NCBI RefSeq assembly: GCF_013376455.1
Contig: NZ_CP045504.1
Location: 372,001 to 436,000 of the forward strand
Reading direction: 5' to 3'
DNA length: 64,000 nucleotides
DNA from: Desulfolutivibrio sulfodismutans DSM 3696
GTDB taxonomy: Bacteria > Desulfobacterota > Desulfovibrionia > Desulfovibrionales > Desulfovibrionaceae
Part shown: piece by piece, positions 43,865 to 51,374 of the stretch
Layout: each line of letters starts with the position of its first letter
Numbering within the stretch: position 1 is the stretch's first letter
Notes under the pieces: generated by a model
The model's input: only the letters and a program-made list of their open reading frames with translations
Told to the model about the DNA's origin: nothing
Databases searched by the model: none
Program-made: the position numbers and the translations under genes

Positions 43865-43901
43865 CGAAAGCCGCTTTCGCATGACATCCTTGTGGCTTTC
43901 G
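43865..43901. other. Stem-loop in the dsrC upstream region
   Basis: CGAAAGCC pairs with GGCTTTCG (8 bp, 21-base loop). Function unknown. Confidence 0.4.
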
Positions 43902-43945
43902 GGCGGCGACGCCACCCTGCGGGGTACTCTTCGAGACGTGACAAG

Positions 43946-43966
43946 AAACAGCGGATCGCTGTTTTT
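43946..43966 (+). terminator. Hairpin with T-run upstream of dsrC
   Basis: AAACAGCG and CGCTGTTT form an 8-bp stem with a GAT loop; two more T complete a run of five. It would terminate the methyltransferase-YcaO transcript 98 bases before dsrC. Confidence 0.6.
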
Positions 43967-43996
43967 CGGTGGGGACGCCCGGGAACGGGCAGAGTT

Positions 43997-44025
43997 TTGA
44001 CACTGACATGCCACAGTGTTAAAAA
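43997..44025 (+). promoter_or_regulatory. dsrC promoter with an inverted repeat between -35 and -10
   Basis: TTGACA and TAAAAA are 17 bases apart. The palindrome ACACTG-N8-CAGTGT (44000-44019) overlaps the -35 end and fills the spacer, a position where a bound repressor would block polymerase. No regulator is assigned. Confidence 0.5.
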
Positions 44026-44063
44026 CTAGCAACACCTTTTTTCAACACTTAAGGAGGATGCGC

Positions 44064-44381
44064 ATGGCCACTGTTGAATTCAAAGGAAAAACTTTCGATG
44101 TCGATGAAGACGGATTCTTGCAGAAGTTTGAAGACTGGTGTGAAGAGTGGGTCGAGTATGTGAAAGACTCCGAAGGCATCAAGGAACTGAGCCCCGAGCA
44201 CCGCAAGGTCATCGAGTTCCTTCAGGACTACTACAAGAAAAACGGCATCGCCCCCATGGTGCGCATCCTGTCCAAGGTGACCGGATTCAAGCTGAAGCAC
44301 ATCTATGAGCTGTTCCCCTCGGGACCGGGCAAAGGAGCCTGCAAAATGGCCGGCCTGCCCAAGCCCACCGGCTGCGTCTAG
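44064..44381 (+). CDS. dsrC: DsrC, sulfur-carrier protein of dissimilatory sulfite reduction
   Basis: A 105-residue DsrC/TusE-family protein. In sulfate reducers DsrC forms a trisulfide with the sulfur of sulfite at DsrAB and hands it to the membrane DsrMKJOP complex. The flexible C-terminal arm GPGKGACKMAGLPKPTGCV has both redox cysteines, C93 and the penultimate C104, eleven residues apart, as needed for full DsrC function (TusE lacks the first). An AAGGAGG site is 6 bases before ATG 44064; ATG 44058 overlaps it. The gene is monocistronic, with a strong promoter and terminator, consistent with high expression. Confidence 0.97.
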   Translation: MATVEFKGKTFDVDEDGFLQKFEDWCEEWVEYVKDSEGIKELSPEHRKVIEFLQDYYKKNGIAPMVRILSKVTGFKLKHIYELFPSGPGKGACKMAGLPKPTGCV

Positions 44382-44403
44382 TCCGTCGCCGCATTTTGAT
44401 ACG

Positions 44404-44435
44404 AAAGGCGGGGAGTTCGCTCCCCGCCTTTTTTT
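44404..44435 (+). terminator. dsrC terminator
   Basis: GGCGGGGAG and CTCCCCGCC form a 9-bp stem closed by a TTCG tetraloop, followed by seven T; the TTCG loop makes it especially stable. Confidence 0.92.
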
Positions 44436-44718
44436 GCGCCCTCGGGCCGGGGGGGGGGCAGCGATTTTCGGCAGTCGGGGACGGCCTGACGGGAGAAGCG
44501 GCGGCACAGGTGAAACTGCCTCCCGGTGACGCGGGGGGAGCCCAAGCTGGCGGCAACTTGCCTTCCCCGACATCGGGTCGGACATCTCTCCCGATGTGGC
44601 CGGGGACGGGAGACGTTTTCTGTGTTTCGGTCGTGATCCGTGTGCGTGGGGCAGGGGGCTGCATCAACCCCCGCAGGGAGCCTCCAGTCTTCCCCTGGCG
44701 TGGGAGATGAAGGTGGGA
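44436..44718. other. Spacer between convergent dsrC and the zinc-knuckle gene
   Basis: Together with the terminator this leaves about 337 bases without a gene. It contains a run of ten G at 44449-44458 and a few GC-rich inverted repeats (e.g. GGGGGCTG/CAACCCCC around 44660), but no convincing gene or start signal on either strand. Confidence 0.5.
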
Positions 44719-47505
44719 TTATTTCTTTTTGGCCCCTGGCTTTGCGGCGGCTGGCGCGGCCTTGCCGGGCGGAAGGGCGGTCTTGGCCGAGGCGGCGGGG
44801 ACTGCTTTTTTCCCGGCATCCTTGCCCGTCGTGGCTGGTTTTGCGGATTTTTTCGCCTTGCCTTTCTTCTTCTTGGCTGCAGGCAGCTTGCCTTCGTCGG
44901 CCAGTTGGAAAAGCTTTCTTTTTTTGCTGTCAAAGGTGATGGCGGTCTTGATGGCTGCCAGGCCCATGGCCATGATGCTTAGGACTATGACCAGCCCTTT
45001 CTGCAACTGCCATTTCTGGCGTTCCACCATGTCCGCCATGGCCCCCTGCCCGAACTGGTTCAAACCGTAGACAAAAAGCGGCACCAACAGCAGGGCCATG
45101 GCCAATCCGGCGATCTCCATCCACATGAAATTGCGCCCGAGCAGCATGGTGAAAAACGTGGAATCGCGCACAATGCGCAGACTCACCAGCCGGGAGCGCA
45201 GGGTTTTGATGCGCTCGTCCACGAAAGGCAGGGCTTCCTGGCTTTTGCGAAAATTTTCAGGGAGGTTGAGCGTTGTGGTGCGCATCCAGTTGAGTTTGGC
45301 CGCGCAAAAATTGAAATCGCGATTGAAGTCCTTGAGCAACTTGGGGAAGGGAAACCAGGCCGCTTCCCGCTGGATGGACTTGAGTTCCTCGAATTGGGCC
45401 TGACGCCTTGCCTGGATGTTTTTGATCTCGCTGTCCAGCTTGGCCGCGATGGCCTCGCGCAGGGTACGTACCTCGGTCACCACATCCTTATACGCCACAT
45501 AATTCTTGATGGTCCCGAGCTTGGCCAGGGCCTGGATGCGGGCGGTCGTCTCCTTGAGGTAGGCGTCTTCGGGAGGGAAGTGGATGGCCAGGGTGCCGGA
45601 CATGGCTTCAAGGCCCTCCAGAGCCTCGGCCGCCGCCAGACCGGCCTCGTTCCAGGGCCTCCACAGGGCGGCCAGGACATGAATGCGGCCCCTCTCCAAC
45701 TCCGGATCAACCAGAACCTTGTTGAATATGGCGGCGTCGGCGGCCATAAGCCCGGCGAACAGGGACATGCCCTGATCCGTAAAGCCCATCTTCACCATGC
45801 AGACGCCCTGCCGGTATTCCGGCTCAACCCAGCGCGGCGTCTCCTTGGCCGCCAGCTTGTACAGCCCGATGGCCTTCTGAAAATCCCCCTGCACTTCCAT
45901 GGCCCGGGCCTGGAGAAAAAGGAAGCAGGCGCGCTGCAGCGCCGTGTAGGAGAGCCGCACCGCCTCCTGCCAGTAATAGGCCGTCTTGACCCAATCCCCG
46001 GATTCCATGGCCAAAAAGCCCTGCACGGCCCGGGGGTGGTAGCCCCGGGTGTAGCGGGTCAGGGCCTGTGAGACGAATTTTTCCGTCTCCTCGACGTTTC
46101 CGGCCCGCAGGTTATCCAGGGCCTGCCACAAAAAGTCCCCCTCCCGAGGCGCGAGCTGGGAAAGCCCGCCCGGGAGATCCTTGCCCTTGCTGCGCCACAC
46201 GGCCTCCATCATGCGCAACTGGGAGGCGAAGTTCACCTCAAAGGCGGCCTTGAATAAAAGCGCCTTGGTGTCCGAGGCGGCCAGAAGCGAGGCGGCCATG
46301 CTCCCCGTATCGCCCGCCAGGGCGGTATCCAGGGCCTTGAATTGCTCGTTGATATCCGTGATGTCCACCTGGGCGAGGGTGTTCCATATCCCGGGGTTCC
46401 ATTCCCCGAGTCCCTTGGACGGACAATGGGCCGGGTCGTGGTTGGTCAGGCCGCAATAAAAGCAGATGGGCCGGTCGCCGGAGACCAGTTGGGCCGGGTA
46501 GTCGATGGGCACCGTGCCGGTTTGGGCGGCGTCGCCCTCGGCCGCCAGTCGGACGTTGCACCAGTCTTCCACGGAGTTGCCGCGCGAGGCGTATCTGGCG
46601 TCGTTGATCTTGAAGTCGCGGCCGAGCAGAAAGGCGGAACGGTAGCTCATGTGCGGGAAATCGGGGGTGAGCTTGTCCCAGTTGAGATTGATTTTGCGCG
46701 GCAGATCCTTGGCGAAGGAGAAGCCTTTCTTGGGGACGGCGGCCATGACGCTTGGCCAATATTTGTGCTCTTCCTCGTCATTGTCCCGCAGGCTCGCGAT
46801 CATGACCAGGATTTCGCGGCACCAGGTTTTAAACTGGCGCAGACCTTCCAGGGGGTAGAGAATGAACCCCTCATGGGCCACATACTTGATGCCCATGCGT
46901 TCCAGCAGCTTTTGCAGCTTGCCGTAGATGGTGCGCCAGCCCTCGGAGGTGTTCTTGTCCAGGGGGTCGCCCAGAGGCTTGGTGATGAAATACCATCCCA
47001 GCCCCGAGTCGTAGGATAGTCCCGGGGCGGGGTCGAGCAGTTCCCAGGCCACCTTCATGAGCCCTGTCGGGGCGGGGGCCGGGATGGTCGAAAGCCCCGG
47101 AGTGGCGGTGATCATGGCCTTGAGGTTGGGATGGATCCAAATCTCGATTTCTTCGGCCGGAGCGATCTTTTGCCGTGTGGCGTCCACCGTGGCCCCCACG
47201 GTCAGTTCGAGCCTGGGGCCGATGAGGATGGACGCGGGCATGACCACCAGGCTCATGGACAGCTTGTTCACCCGGCCCCATATCTGCATCCGGGCCAGGG
47301 CGTTTAAGGCCTCCTCGCCGAAAAAGCCCCAGACGGATTGGAAATTGTCCTCGGCGACGAGAAAACCCCCGTAATCCTGGAACATCTGCCCGAAAGCCGG
47401 GTCAAGCTGGCCGGACCATACGGCCCACACCGTGATCCCGGAATGGACCATGCGGGACTGGGGGACGCGGGGCGCCTTGTCCAGAATTGTTGAAAACGAA
47501 AGCAT
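44719..47505 (-). CDS. Large membrane protein with a CCHC zinc knuckle and TPR-like middle
   Basis: A 928-residue protein of unknown function. Residues 1-330 form a globular region of unrecognised family. C348-x2-C351-x4-H356-x4-C361 (CFYCGLTNHDPAHC) is an exact CCHC zinc knuckle, a motif typical of retroviral nucleocapsid and eukaryotic RNA-binding proteins. Residues ~430-620 are helical repeats of TPR type (EPEYRQGVCMVKMGFTDQGMSLF), followed by a coiled coil. Two transmembrane helices lie near the end (GLAMALLLVPLFVYGL and KGLVIVLSIMAMGLAAI), then a Lys/Ala/Pro-rich tail (AAKKKKGKAKKSAKPA) that could bind nucleic acid or membrane surface. TTG 47511 is an alternative start. It diverges from the MoaE-like gene. 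Confidence 0.75.
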   Translation of the reverse strand: MLSFSTILDKAPRVPQSRMVHSGITVWAVWSGQLDPAFGQMFQDYGGFLVAEDNFQSVWGFFGEEALNALARMQIWGRVNKLSMSLVVMPASILIGPRLELTVGATVDATRQKIAPAEEIEIWIHPNLKAMITATPGLSTIPAPAPTGLMKVAWELLDPAPGLSYDSGLGWYFITKPLGDPLDKNTSEGWRTIYGKLQKLLERMGIKYVAHEGFILYPLEGLRQFKTWCREILVMIASLRDNDEEEHKYWPSVMAAVPKKGFSFAKDLPRKINLNWDKLTPDFPHMSYRSAFLLGRDFKINDARYASRGNSVEDWCNVRLAAEGDAAQTGTVPIDYPAQLVSGDRPICFYCGLTNHDPAHCPSKGLGEWNPGIWNTLAQVDITDINEQFKALDTALAGDTGSMAASLLAASDTKALLFKAAFEVNFASQLRMMEAVWRSKGKDLPGGLSQLAPREGDFLWQALDNLRAGNVEETEKFVSQALTRYTRGYHPRAVQGFLAMESGDWVKTAYYWQEAVRLSYTALQRACFLFLQARAMEVQGDFQKAIGLYKLAAKETPRWVEPEYRQGVCMVKMGFTDQGMSLFAGLMAADAAIFNKVLVDPELERGRIHVLAALWRPWNEAGLAAAEALEGLEAMSGTLAIHFPPEDAYLKETTARIQALAKLGTIKNYVAYKDVVTEVRTLREAIAAKLDSEIKNIQARRQAQFEELKSIQREAAWFPFPKLLKDFNRDFNFCAAKLNWMRTTTLNLPENFRKSQEALPFVDERIKTLRSRLVSLRIVRDSTFFTMLLGRNFMWMEIAGLAMALLLVPLFVYGLNQFGQGAMADMVERQKWQLQKGLVIVLSIMAMGLAAIKTAITFDSKKRKLFQLADEGKLPAAKKKKGKAKKSAKPATTGKDAGKKAVPAASAKTALPPGKAAPAAAKPGAKKK

Positions 47506-47539
47506 GGACAATCTCGCTCTTTTTTCCTACCAAGTGGCT

Positions 47540-47905
47540 ATGGACATTTCACAAACCATCGCAACGCTGAAAAAGGAACCCGGCTTCCACGAGAAGGTGG
47601 GCATGATCCTGACCCACAACGGCGTGGCCCGGGCCACCTCCAGGGCCGGCCGCCCCGTCTCGCGCATCGAGGTCATTCCCGACCGGGCCAAGATCGAGGC
47701 CATCCGGGCCGAATGCGAAACATTACCAGGGGTCTTTAAAATCGTCGTGGAGGCCCATAGCGGAACCTTCGCCCCCGGCGACGACCTGCTGTTTATCGTG
47801 GTGGCCGGCGATATCCGGGAAAACGTGCTCGCGGCCCTGTCCACGACCCTCAACCGGATCAAGTCCGAGGCCGTGGCCAAACGCGAGACCCTGATCGCTT
47901 CCTGA
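47540..47905 (+). CDS. MoaE-like molybdenum cofactor protein
   Basis: A 121-residue protein resembling molybdopterin synthase large subunit MoaE: GMILTHNGVARATSRAGRPVSRIEV corresponds to the family's G-x-V-R segment, and DDLLFIVVAGDIRENVLAAL to the late strand-helix. It is shorter than standard MoaE (~140) and misses the usual C-terminal catalytic lysine region (KKE), so it may be a MoaE-like paralogue with another role. ATG 47540 is preferred; ATG 47504 would add 12 residues and overlap the divergent gene's start. The ribosome site is weak for both. Confidence 0.7.
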   Translation: MDISQTIATLKKEPGFHEKVGMILTHNGVARATSRAGRPVSRIEVIPDRAKIEAIRAECETLPGVFKIVVEAHSGTFAPGDDLLFIVVAGDIRENVLAALSTTLNRIKSEAVAKRETLIAS

Positions 47906-47930
47906 TCCAGCCCTGCCGGGCTGTTTCGCC

Positions 47931-47956
47931 CCGCCCCCGGAGCCATCCGGGGGCGG
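47931..47956. terminator. Hairpin between convergent genes
   Basis: CCGCCCCCGG and CCGGGGGCGG form a 10-bp stem with a 6-base loop, adjoining the stop of the GT2 gene. It lacks a T-run, so termination is uncertain. Confidence 0.5.
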
Positions 47957-48808
47957 TCATGCGCCGTGCGCCGGGACATCCGGGTCGCGCAGGCTTTGCC
48001 GCGCCAGCTTCCACACCCGGGCCGCCTCGTCCACCCGGCCCCGTTTGCAGCAACCGTTGGCGTAAATACGGGCCTTGCACACCAATTCTTCTTCCATGCA
48101 ATCCCGATGCCAGGGACTCATTTTCTCGGTGGCCAGTATTTTTGCCAGGGACTTGATGCGAAACAGGTCCATGCCCACGAACCGGGCCGACAACTGGTCC
48201 GGACGGCCGCCCCGGCGCACGGTCAGGGCCTCGTCCAAAAGCCCGATGGGCCCGCGAAGCAACATGCGCAGCCACAAATCGTAGTCCTCGCAGGCGGCCA
48301 GTCCTTCGTCGAACCCCCCCACCTGCCGCAGATAGTCCCGTTCGATCATCACGCTTGAGGGGCTCACCAGGCACAGCCGCAGGGCCTGGCGGAAAAAATC
48401 CCCGTCCTTTTTCAGGTGGACGCGCCTGGGGTTGACCCGTCGGCCGCCCCGCATCCATATTTCCTGGGTCTGGCTCACGGCTTGTCCGGTGTCCGCCATA
48501 TAGGCCAGTTGCCGCTCGATCTTGCCGGGAAGCCAGGTGTCGTCCGAGTCGAGGAAGGCCACGTAGCGCCCCCGGGCCATGGACGCCCCCAGGTTACGCG
48601 CCGCCGCCACCCCCCGGTTGCTGGTGGCGGCCAGCCGCAGCCTTGAGTCGGAAATGCCGGCCAGGACCGCCGGGGTGTCGTCCGTGGAGCCGTCGTCCAC
48701 CACCACAAGCTCCAGGTCCGCGCCGCGCTGGGAGAGCACCGAGGCCACGGCCTCGGACACCATCGCTGCCCGGTCAAAGGTGGGGATGACCGCCGATACC
48801 GTCACCAT
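47957..48808 (-). CDS. Glycosyltransferase family 2
   Basis: A 283-residue GT-A fold inverting glycosyltransferase. The nucleotide-sugar site starts VSAVIPTFDRAAMVSEAVASVL, VVVDDGSTDDT is the first aspartate group, FLDSDDTWLPGKIERQL the DxD metal site, and GGFDEGLAACEDYDLWLRML the ED-Y acceptor motif. It probably builds a surface polysaccharide. GGAGGAG lies 5 bases before ATG 48808; the longer open frame upstream is not family-like. No other glycan gene is next to it. Confidence 0.88.
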   Translation of the reverse strand: MVTVSAVIPTFDRAAMVSEAVASVLSQRGADLELVVVDDGSTDDTPAVLAGISDSRLRLAATSNRGVAAARNLGASMARGRYVAFLDSDDTWLPGKIERQLAYMADTGQAVSQTQEIWMRGGRRVNPRRVHLKKDGDFFRQALRLCLVSPSSVMIERDYLRQVGGFDEGLAACEDYDLWLRMLLRGPIGLLDEALTVRRGGRPDQLSARFVGMDLFRIKSLAKILATEKMSPWHRDCMEEELVCKARIYANGCCKRGRVDEAARVWKLARQSLRDPDVPAHGA

Positions 48809-48912
48809 GCCGCTCCTCCCGGGCCATATATACCCCACTTGGGCCAAAGGGCCAAATCCCCCCCCTTCCGCTTGGCCGTCCGCCATGGCATGATCCCCGT
48901 ACGGAAACCGCC

Positions 48913-49653
48913 ATGCACACCGACCCCAGACGCACCTACCGCCACCCCCTGCATCCCCGATCCGGGGAAACGGCTTTTCAGGTCGTGGTGGAGCAGACCG
49001 ATCTGCGCATCGTGGCCCGGCGCGACCTCTCCGTTGAGATCGCGGCCTATGTCCACGAACTGCGCGTCGGACTCAAAAACCATATCCTCCTCCACCCGTC
49101 CTTCGCTTCGAGCCTTGTCCCCGTGGACGTCCCGGAACAGGCCCCGGCCCTGGTCCGCCGCATGGCCCACGCCGCCCGCCTGTGCGACGTGGGGCCCATG
49201 GCCGCCGTGGCCGGGGCCATCGCCCAGGCCGTGGCCGACCGGTTCCGGCCGGAGAGTCCGGACATCCTGGTGGAAAACGGCGGCGACATCTTCATGCACT
49301 CCACCATCGGCCGCACCGTCGCGCTTCTGGCCAAACCCATCGAGGGCGCACGCCTGGGGCTCCATATCGCCGCCGACCGGTTTCCCCTCTCCATCTGCAC
49401 GTCCTCCGGCCGGGTCGGGCACTCCCTCAGTTTCGGCCAGGCGGACATGGTGGCTGTGCTGGCCCGGGAAGGCGCCCTGGCCGACGCCGCCGCCACGGCC
49501 CTGGGCAATCTTTTGCACCACGAATCGGATATGGAGGCCATGCTCGCCGCCGCGCGTTCCCTGACCAGACGCGGCGTCACCGGCGTCTTTGCCCAGCTCG
49601 GCGAGGCCATCGGCGCCTACGGCGACCTGGAACTGGTGGCGCTGGAAGATTAA
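48913..49653 (+). CDS. UPF0280 family protein (ApbE-like fold)
   Basis: A 246-residue member of UPF0280, a family distantly related to ApbE flavin transferases. ARLCDVGPMAAVAGAIAQAVADRF and ENGGDIFMHS are the family signatures (the latter like the ApbE metal site NIGGD), and CTSSGRVGHSLSFGQADMV near residue 165 is the conserved Ser/Gly loop. Function is not established; related genes occur in methanogens and sulfate reducers. A dispersed repeat begins immediately after its stop codon. Confidence 0.85.
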   Translation: MHTDPRRTYRHPLHPRSGETAFQVVVEQTDLRIVARRDLSVEIAAYVHELRVGLKNHILLHPSFASSLVPVDVPEQAPALVRRMAHAARLCDVGPMAAVAGAIAQAVADRFRPESPDILVENGGDIFMHSTIGRTVALLAKPIEGARLGLHIAADRFPLSICTSSGRVGHSLSFGQADMVAVLAREGALADAAATALGNLLHHESDMEAMLAAARSLTRRGVTGVFAQLGEAIGAYGDLELVALED

Positions 49654-49740
49654 GTCGGGGCTGCCGCCCCGCCAGCGTCGGGGCTGCCGCCCCGAACCCC
49701 GCCCGGGGGAAATCATTTCCCCCGGAACCCCCTGATTCCG
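49654..49740 (+). repeat. Dispersed C/G-rich repeat, copy C
   Basis: Two GGGGCTGCCGCCCC hairpins, then AACCCCGCCCGGGGGAAATC and ATTTCCCCCGGAACCCCCTGATT. Read in reverse it matches copy A (1755-1816) almost base for base. It starts at the stop codon of the UPF0280 gene. Confidence 0.7.
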
Positions 49741-49784
49741 GCCGGTTGCCTGAAGTGCGAAGCACTTCAGGCAACCGGCCGGAA
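49736..49784. repeat. 23-bp perfect hairpin with GAA triloop
   Basis: The arm TTCCGGCCGGTTGCCTGAAG, continuing TGC, pairs perfectly with its complement across GAA; the core is GTGCGAAGCAC. This is the longest perfect palindrome noticed in the window. It may act as a terminator or RNA-stability element for the UPF0280 gene. Confidence 0.75.
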
Positions 49785-49825
49785 AGTCAGGTTGTCCGGA
49801 GTAAGTGATTGCTCCCGAGCGCGGA

Positions 49826-49895
49826 CGCGAAGCGCGACAAAGTTTTTTGAAGAGGGGTCCAGGGGGGAAACTTTTTTTCAAAAAAGTTTCCCCCT
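49826..49895. repeat. GCGAAGC hairpin followed by GGGGGAAACTTTTTT palindrome
   Basis: A small CGC-GAA-GCG stem (49826-49834), then a 15-bp stem GGGGGAAACTTTTTT / AAAAAAGTTTCCCCC (49863-49894) with a 2-base loop. This lies at the 3' side of the aldolase gene, whose stop is at 49927, and could end its leftward transcription. Confidence 0.65.
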
Positions 49896-49926
49896 GGCCG
49901 CCTGAGGCATCGATTCGGGGGGGCGA

Positions 49927-50724
49927 TCAACTCTCGATCAGGGCCATGGCCTCGTCGATGGAGGCGTCGTCGTGGACCAGGCGATTGACGGCCTGGAGGA
50001 GCTTGCGCGGGTTTTTGTCCTGGAAGATGTTGCGCCCCACGGACAGTCCGCGTCCCCCGGCGTCCAGGGAGTGGCGGATCATGGTCAGGAATTCCCGGGT
50101 GGTCTTGGTCTTGGGCCCCCCGGCGATGACCACGGGCACGGCGCACCCCCGACAGACGGCGGCAAAGGAGTCCTTGTCGCCGGTGTAGGGCACCTTGACC
50201 ACGTCGGCCCCCAGTTCCATGCCCACCCGGGCGCAGTGGGCCACCACCGTGGGATCGAACTCGTTTTGAATTTTGGGGCCACGGGCGTAGATCATGGCCA
50301 GCATGGGGATTCCCCAGGAGGCGGAGCTCTGGGTGATGCGCCCCAGGTCTTCGAGCATACGCGATTCGGTCTCGTCGCCGAGGTTGATGTGGGTGGACAC
50401 GGCGTCCGCGCCCAGGCGGATGGCCTCCTCCACGCTGCACACCAGGGTCTTGGCGTTGGGGAAGGGAGAGAGGCTGGTGCTGGCCGAGAGATGCACGATG
50501 AGCCCGATGTCCCGGCCCTTGGCCCGGTGTCCGCAGGGCACCACCCCTTTGTGCATGAGCACGGCGTTGGCCCCGCCCTCGACCATGGTGGTCACGGTGT
50601 CGCGCATGTTTTCGATGCCCGCGATGGGGCCGACGCTGACGCCGTGGTCCAGGGGGACGATGATGGTGCGGCCGGTGTCGCGGTTGAAGATGCGTTCGGT
50701 CCTGATGAGTTTTCCGATCAGCAT
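49927..50724 (-). CDS. 2-amino-3,7-dideoxy-D-threo-hept-6-ulosonate synthase (class I aldolase)
   Basis: A 265-residue class I (Schiff base) aldolase of the DhnA type. In methanogens and sulfate reducers such enzymes condense 6-deoxy-5-ketofructose 1-phosphate with aspartate semialdehyde, the entry to dehydroquinate and aromatic amino acids when the DAHP route is missing. Visible are the barrel motifs [35 protein letters not shown], the lysine in [13 protein letters not shown] and VIAGGPK. A fructose-bisphosphate aldolase role is the alternative. Its usual partner, dehydroquinate synthase II, is not in this window. GGGAG precedes ATG 50724. Confidence 0.83.
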   Translation of the reverse strand: MLIGKLIRTERIFNRDTGRTIIVPLDHGVSVGPIAGIENMRDTVTTMVEGGANAVLMHKGVVPCGHRAKGRDIGLIVHLSASTSLSPFPNAKTLVCSVEEAIRLGADAVSTHINLGDETESRMLEDLGRITQSSASWGIPMLAMIYARGPKIQNEFDPTVVAHCARVGMELGADVVKVPYTGDKDSFAAVCRGCAVPVVIAGGPKTKTTREFLTMIRHSLDAGGRGLSVGRNIFQDKNPRKLLQAVNRLVHDDASIDEAMALIES

Positions 50725-50837
50725 GGCAGGCTCCCTTTGGGTTTGTCCACGAGCGGGGCGGGGGCGGACCCAAAAAAAGGGCCGCCGGCTTTGTCAAGCC
50801 CGCAGCCCTTTCGAGGCGGTTTGTATGGTGTGCGACG

Positions 50838-50957
50838 CTAGACCGTCCCCCACCCCGCCGGACCACGGGCGCACAAGTAGCCGTAATAATAATATGTGCC
50901 CTGGCAGGGCGCATACGGCTGGCAGGCCGTGGGGCGGGTCGACACAAAGGACAGCAT
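50838..50957 (-). CDS. Possible small Tyr/Cys-rich protein (39 aa)
   Basis: An open frame MLSFVSTRPTACQPYAPCQ..., followed by GTYYYYGYLCARGPAGWGTV, ending at TAG 50838. Three cysteines and four consecutive tyrosines are unusual for a chance frame. There is no ribosome site before ATG 50957 and no signal peptide, so translation is doubtful. A TTGACA lies upstream at about 50985-50990 but the -10 is poor. Confidence 0.25.
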   Translation of the reverse strand: MLSFVSTRPTACQPYAPCQGTYYYYGYLCARGPAGWGTV

Positions 50958-51013
50958 GTCGCAAGGCTACGTCGCACCCGGCCCGCCTGTCAAGCGAACA
51001 TCCCGGAAAAATG

Positions 51014-51349
51014 CTATTTCGGCGTTTCCAAGAGTCCGTCCCGGATGATCTGCCGGGCCGTTTCCTGGTTGTCGGGGCCGGGCCTTACGGTGTTGGGGCT
51101 GGTGTCGGCCTCGGGGTTGGGAACGATGCGCACGCGCGTGCCGCCGCCCTCGCTGACCAGTTTTTGGGCCGTGCAGGCGTTCTTGCAGGCCGGGCACTGG
51201 GTGTTGCACAGGCTGGCGGCCTGTCCCGCAGCGCCCGTGACATGGCACAGCACCGCGCCTCCCGGGGCCAGGCAGGCGAACACCTCGGCCTGGGCCGGGC
51301 AGGCAAAGGACAGCGTCAAAAGGGCGATCAGCAGGGGCATGGTCTTCAT
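51014..51349 (-). CDS. Small secreted cysteine-rich protein, 111 aa
   Basis: A 111-residue protein with a signal peptide (MKTMPLLIALLTLSFACPAQA) and a cysteine-rich mature part: C-x(n)-C-x11-C-x3-C-x2-C-x3-C in FACLAPGGAVLCH and CNTQCPACKNAC, which suggests a metal or cluster site or disulfides in the periplasm. The C-terminal half is Arg/Pro rich. AAGGAG is 5 bases before ATG 51349. It lies downstream of murA on the same strand with a 25-base gap. I do not recognise the family. Confidence 0.65.
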   Translation of the reverse strand: MKTMPLLIALLTLSFACPAQAEVFACLAPGGAVLCHVTGAAGQAASLCNTQCPACKNACTAQKLVSEGGGTRVRIVPNPEADTSPNTVRPGPDNQETARQIIRDGLLETPK

Positions 51350-51374
51350 GTTGGCTCCTTTGCGGGACAGCCCG

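Larger units (their letters stand above)
43690..44063. other. 374-base leader between the YcaO gene and dsrC
   Basis: This spacer is unusually long for the region and carries several signals: a stem CGAAAGCC/GGCTTTCG (43865-43901), a terminator-like hairpin at 43946-43966 and the dsrC promoter with an internal inverted repeat (43997-44025). No protein gene is convincing in it. The layout would let dsrC be transcribed separately from the YcaO gene, or let an unannotated RNA end at 43966. Confidence 0.6.

Noticed and set aside
44449-44458. Run of ten G as a phase-variation switch
   Set aside because: It lies in a non-coding spacer, more than 150 bases from the convergent gene ends, so slippage would not alter any frame or obvious promoter.
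47432-47539. Longer N-terminus for the MoaE-like protein
   Set aside because: It would overlap the divergent gene's start codon and lacks similarity to MoaE; ATG 47540 gives the family start.
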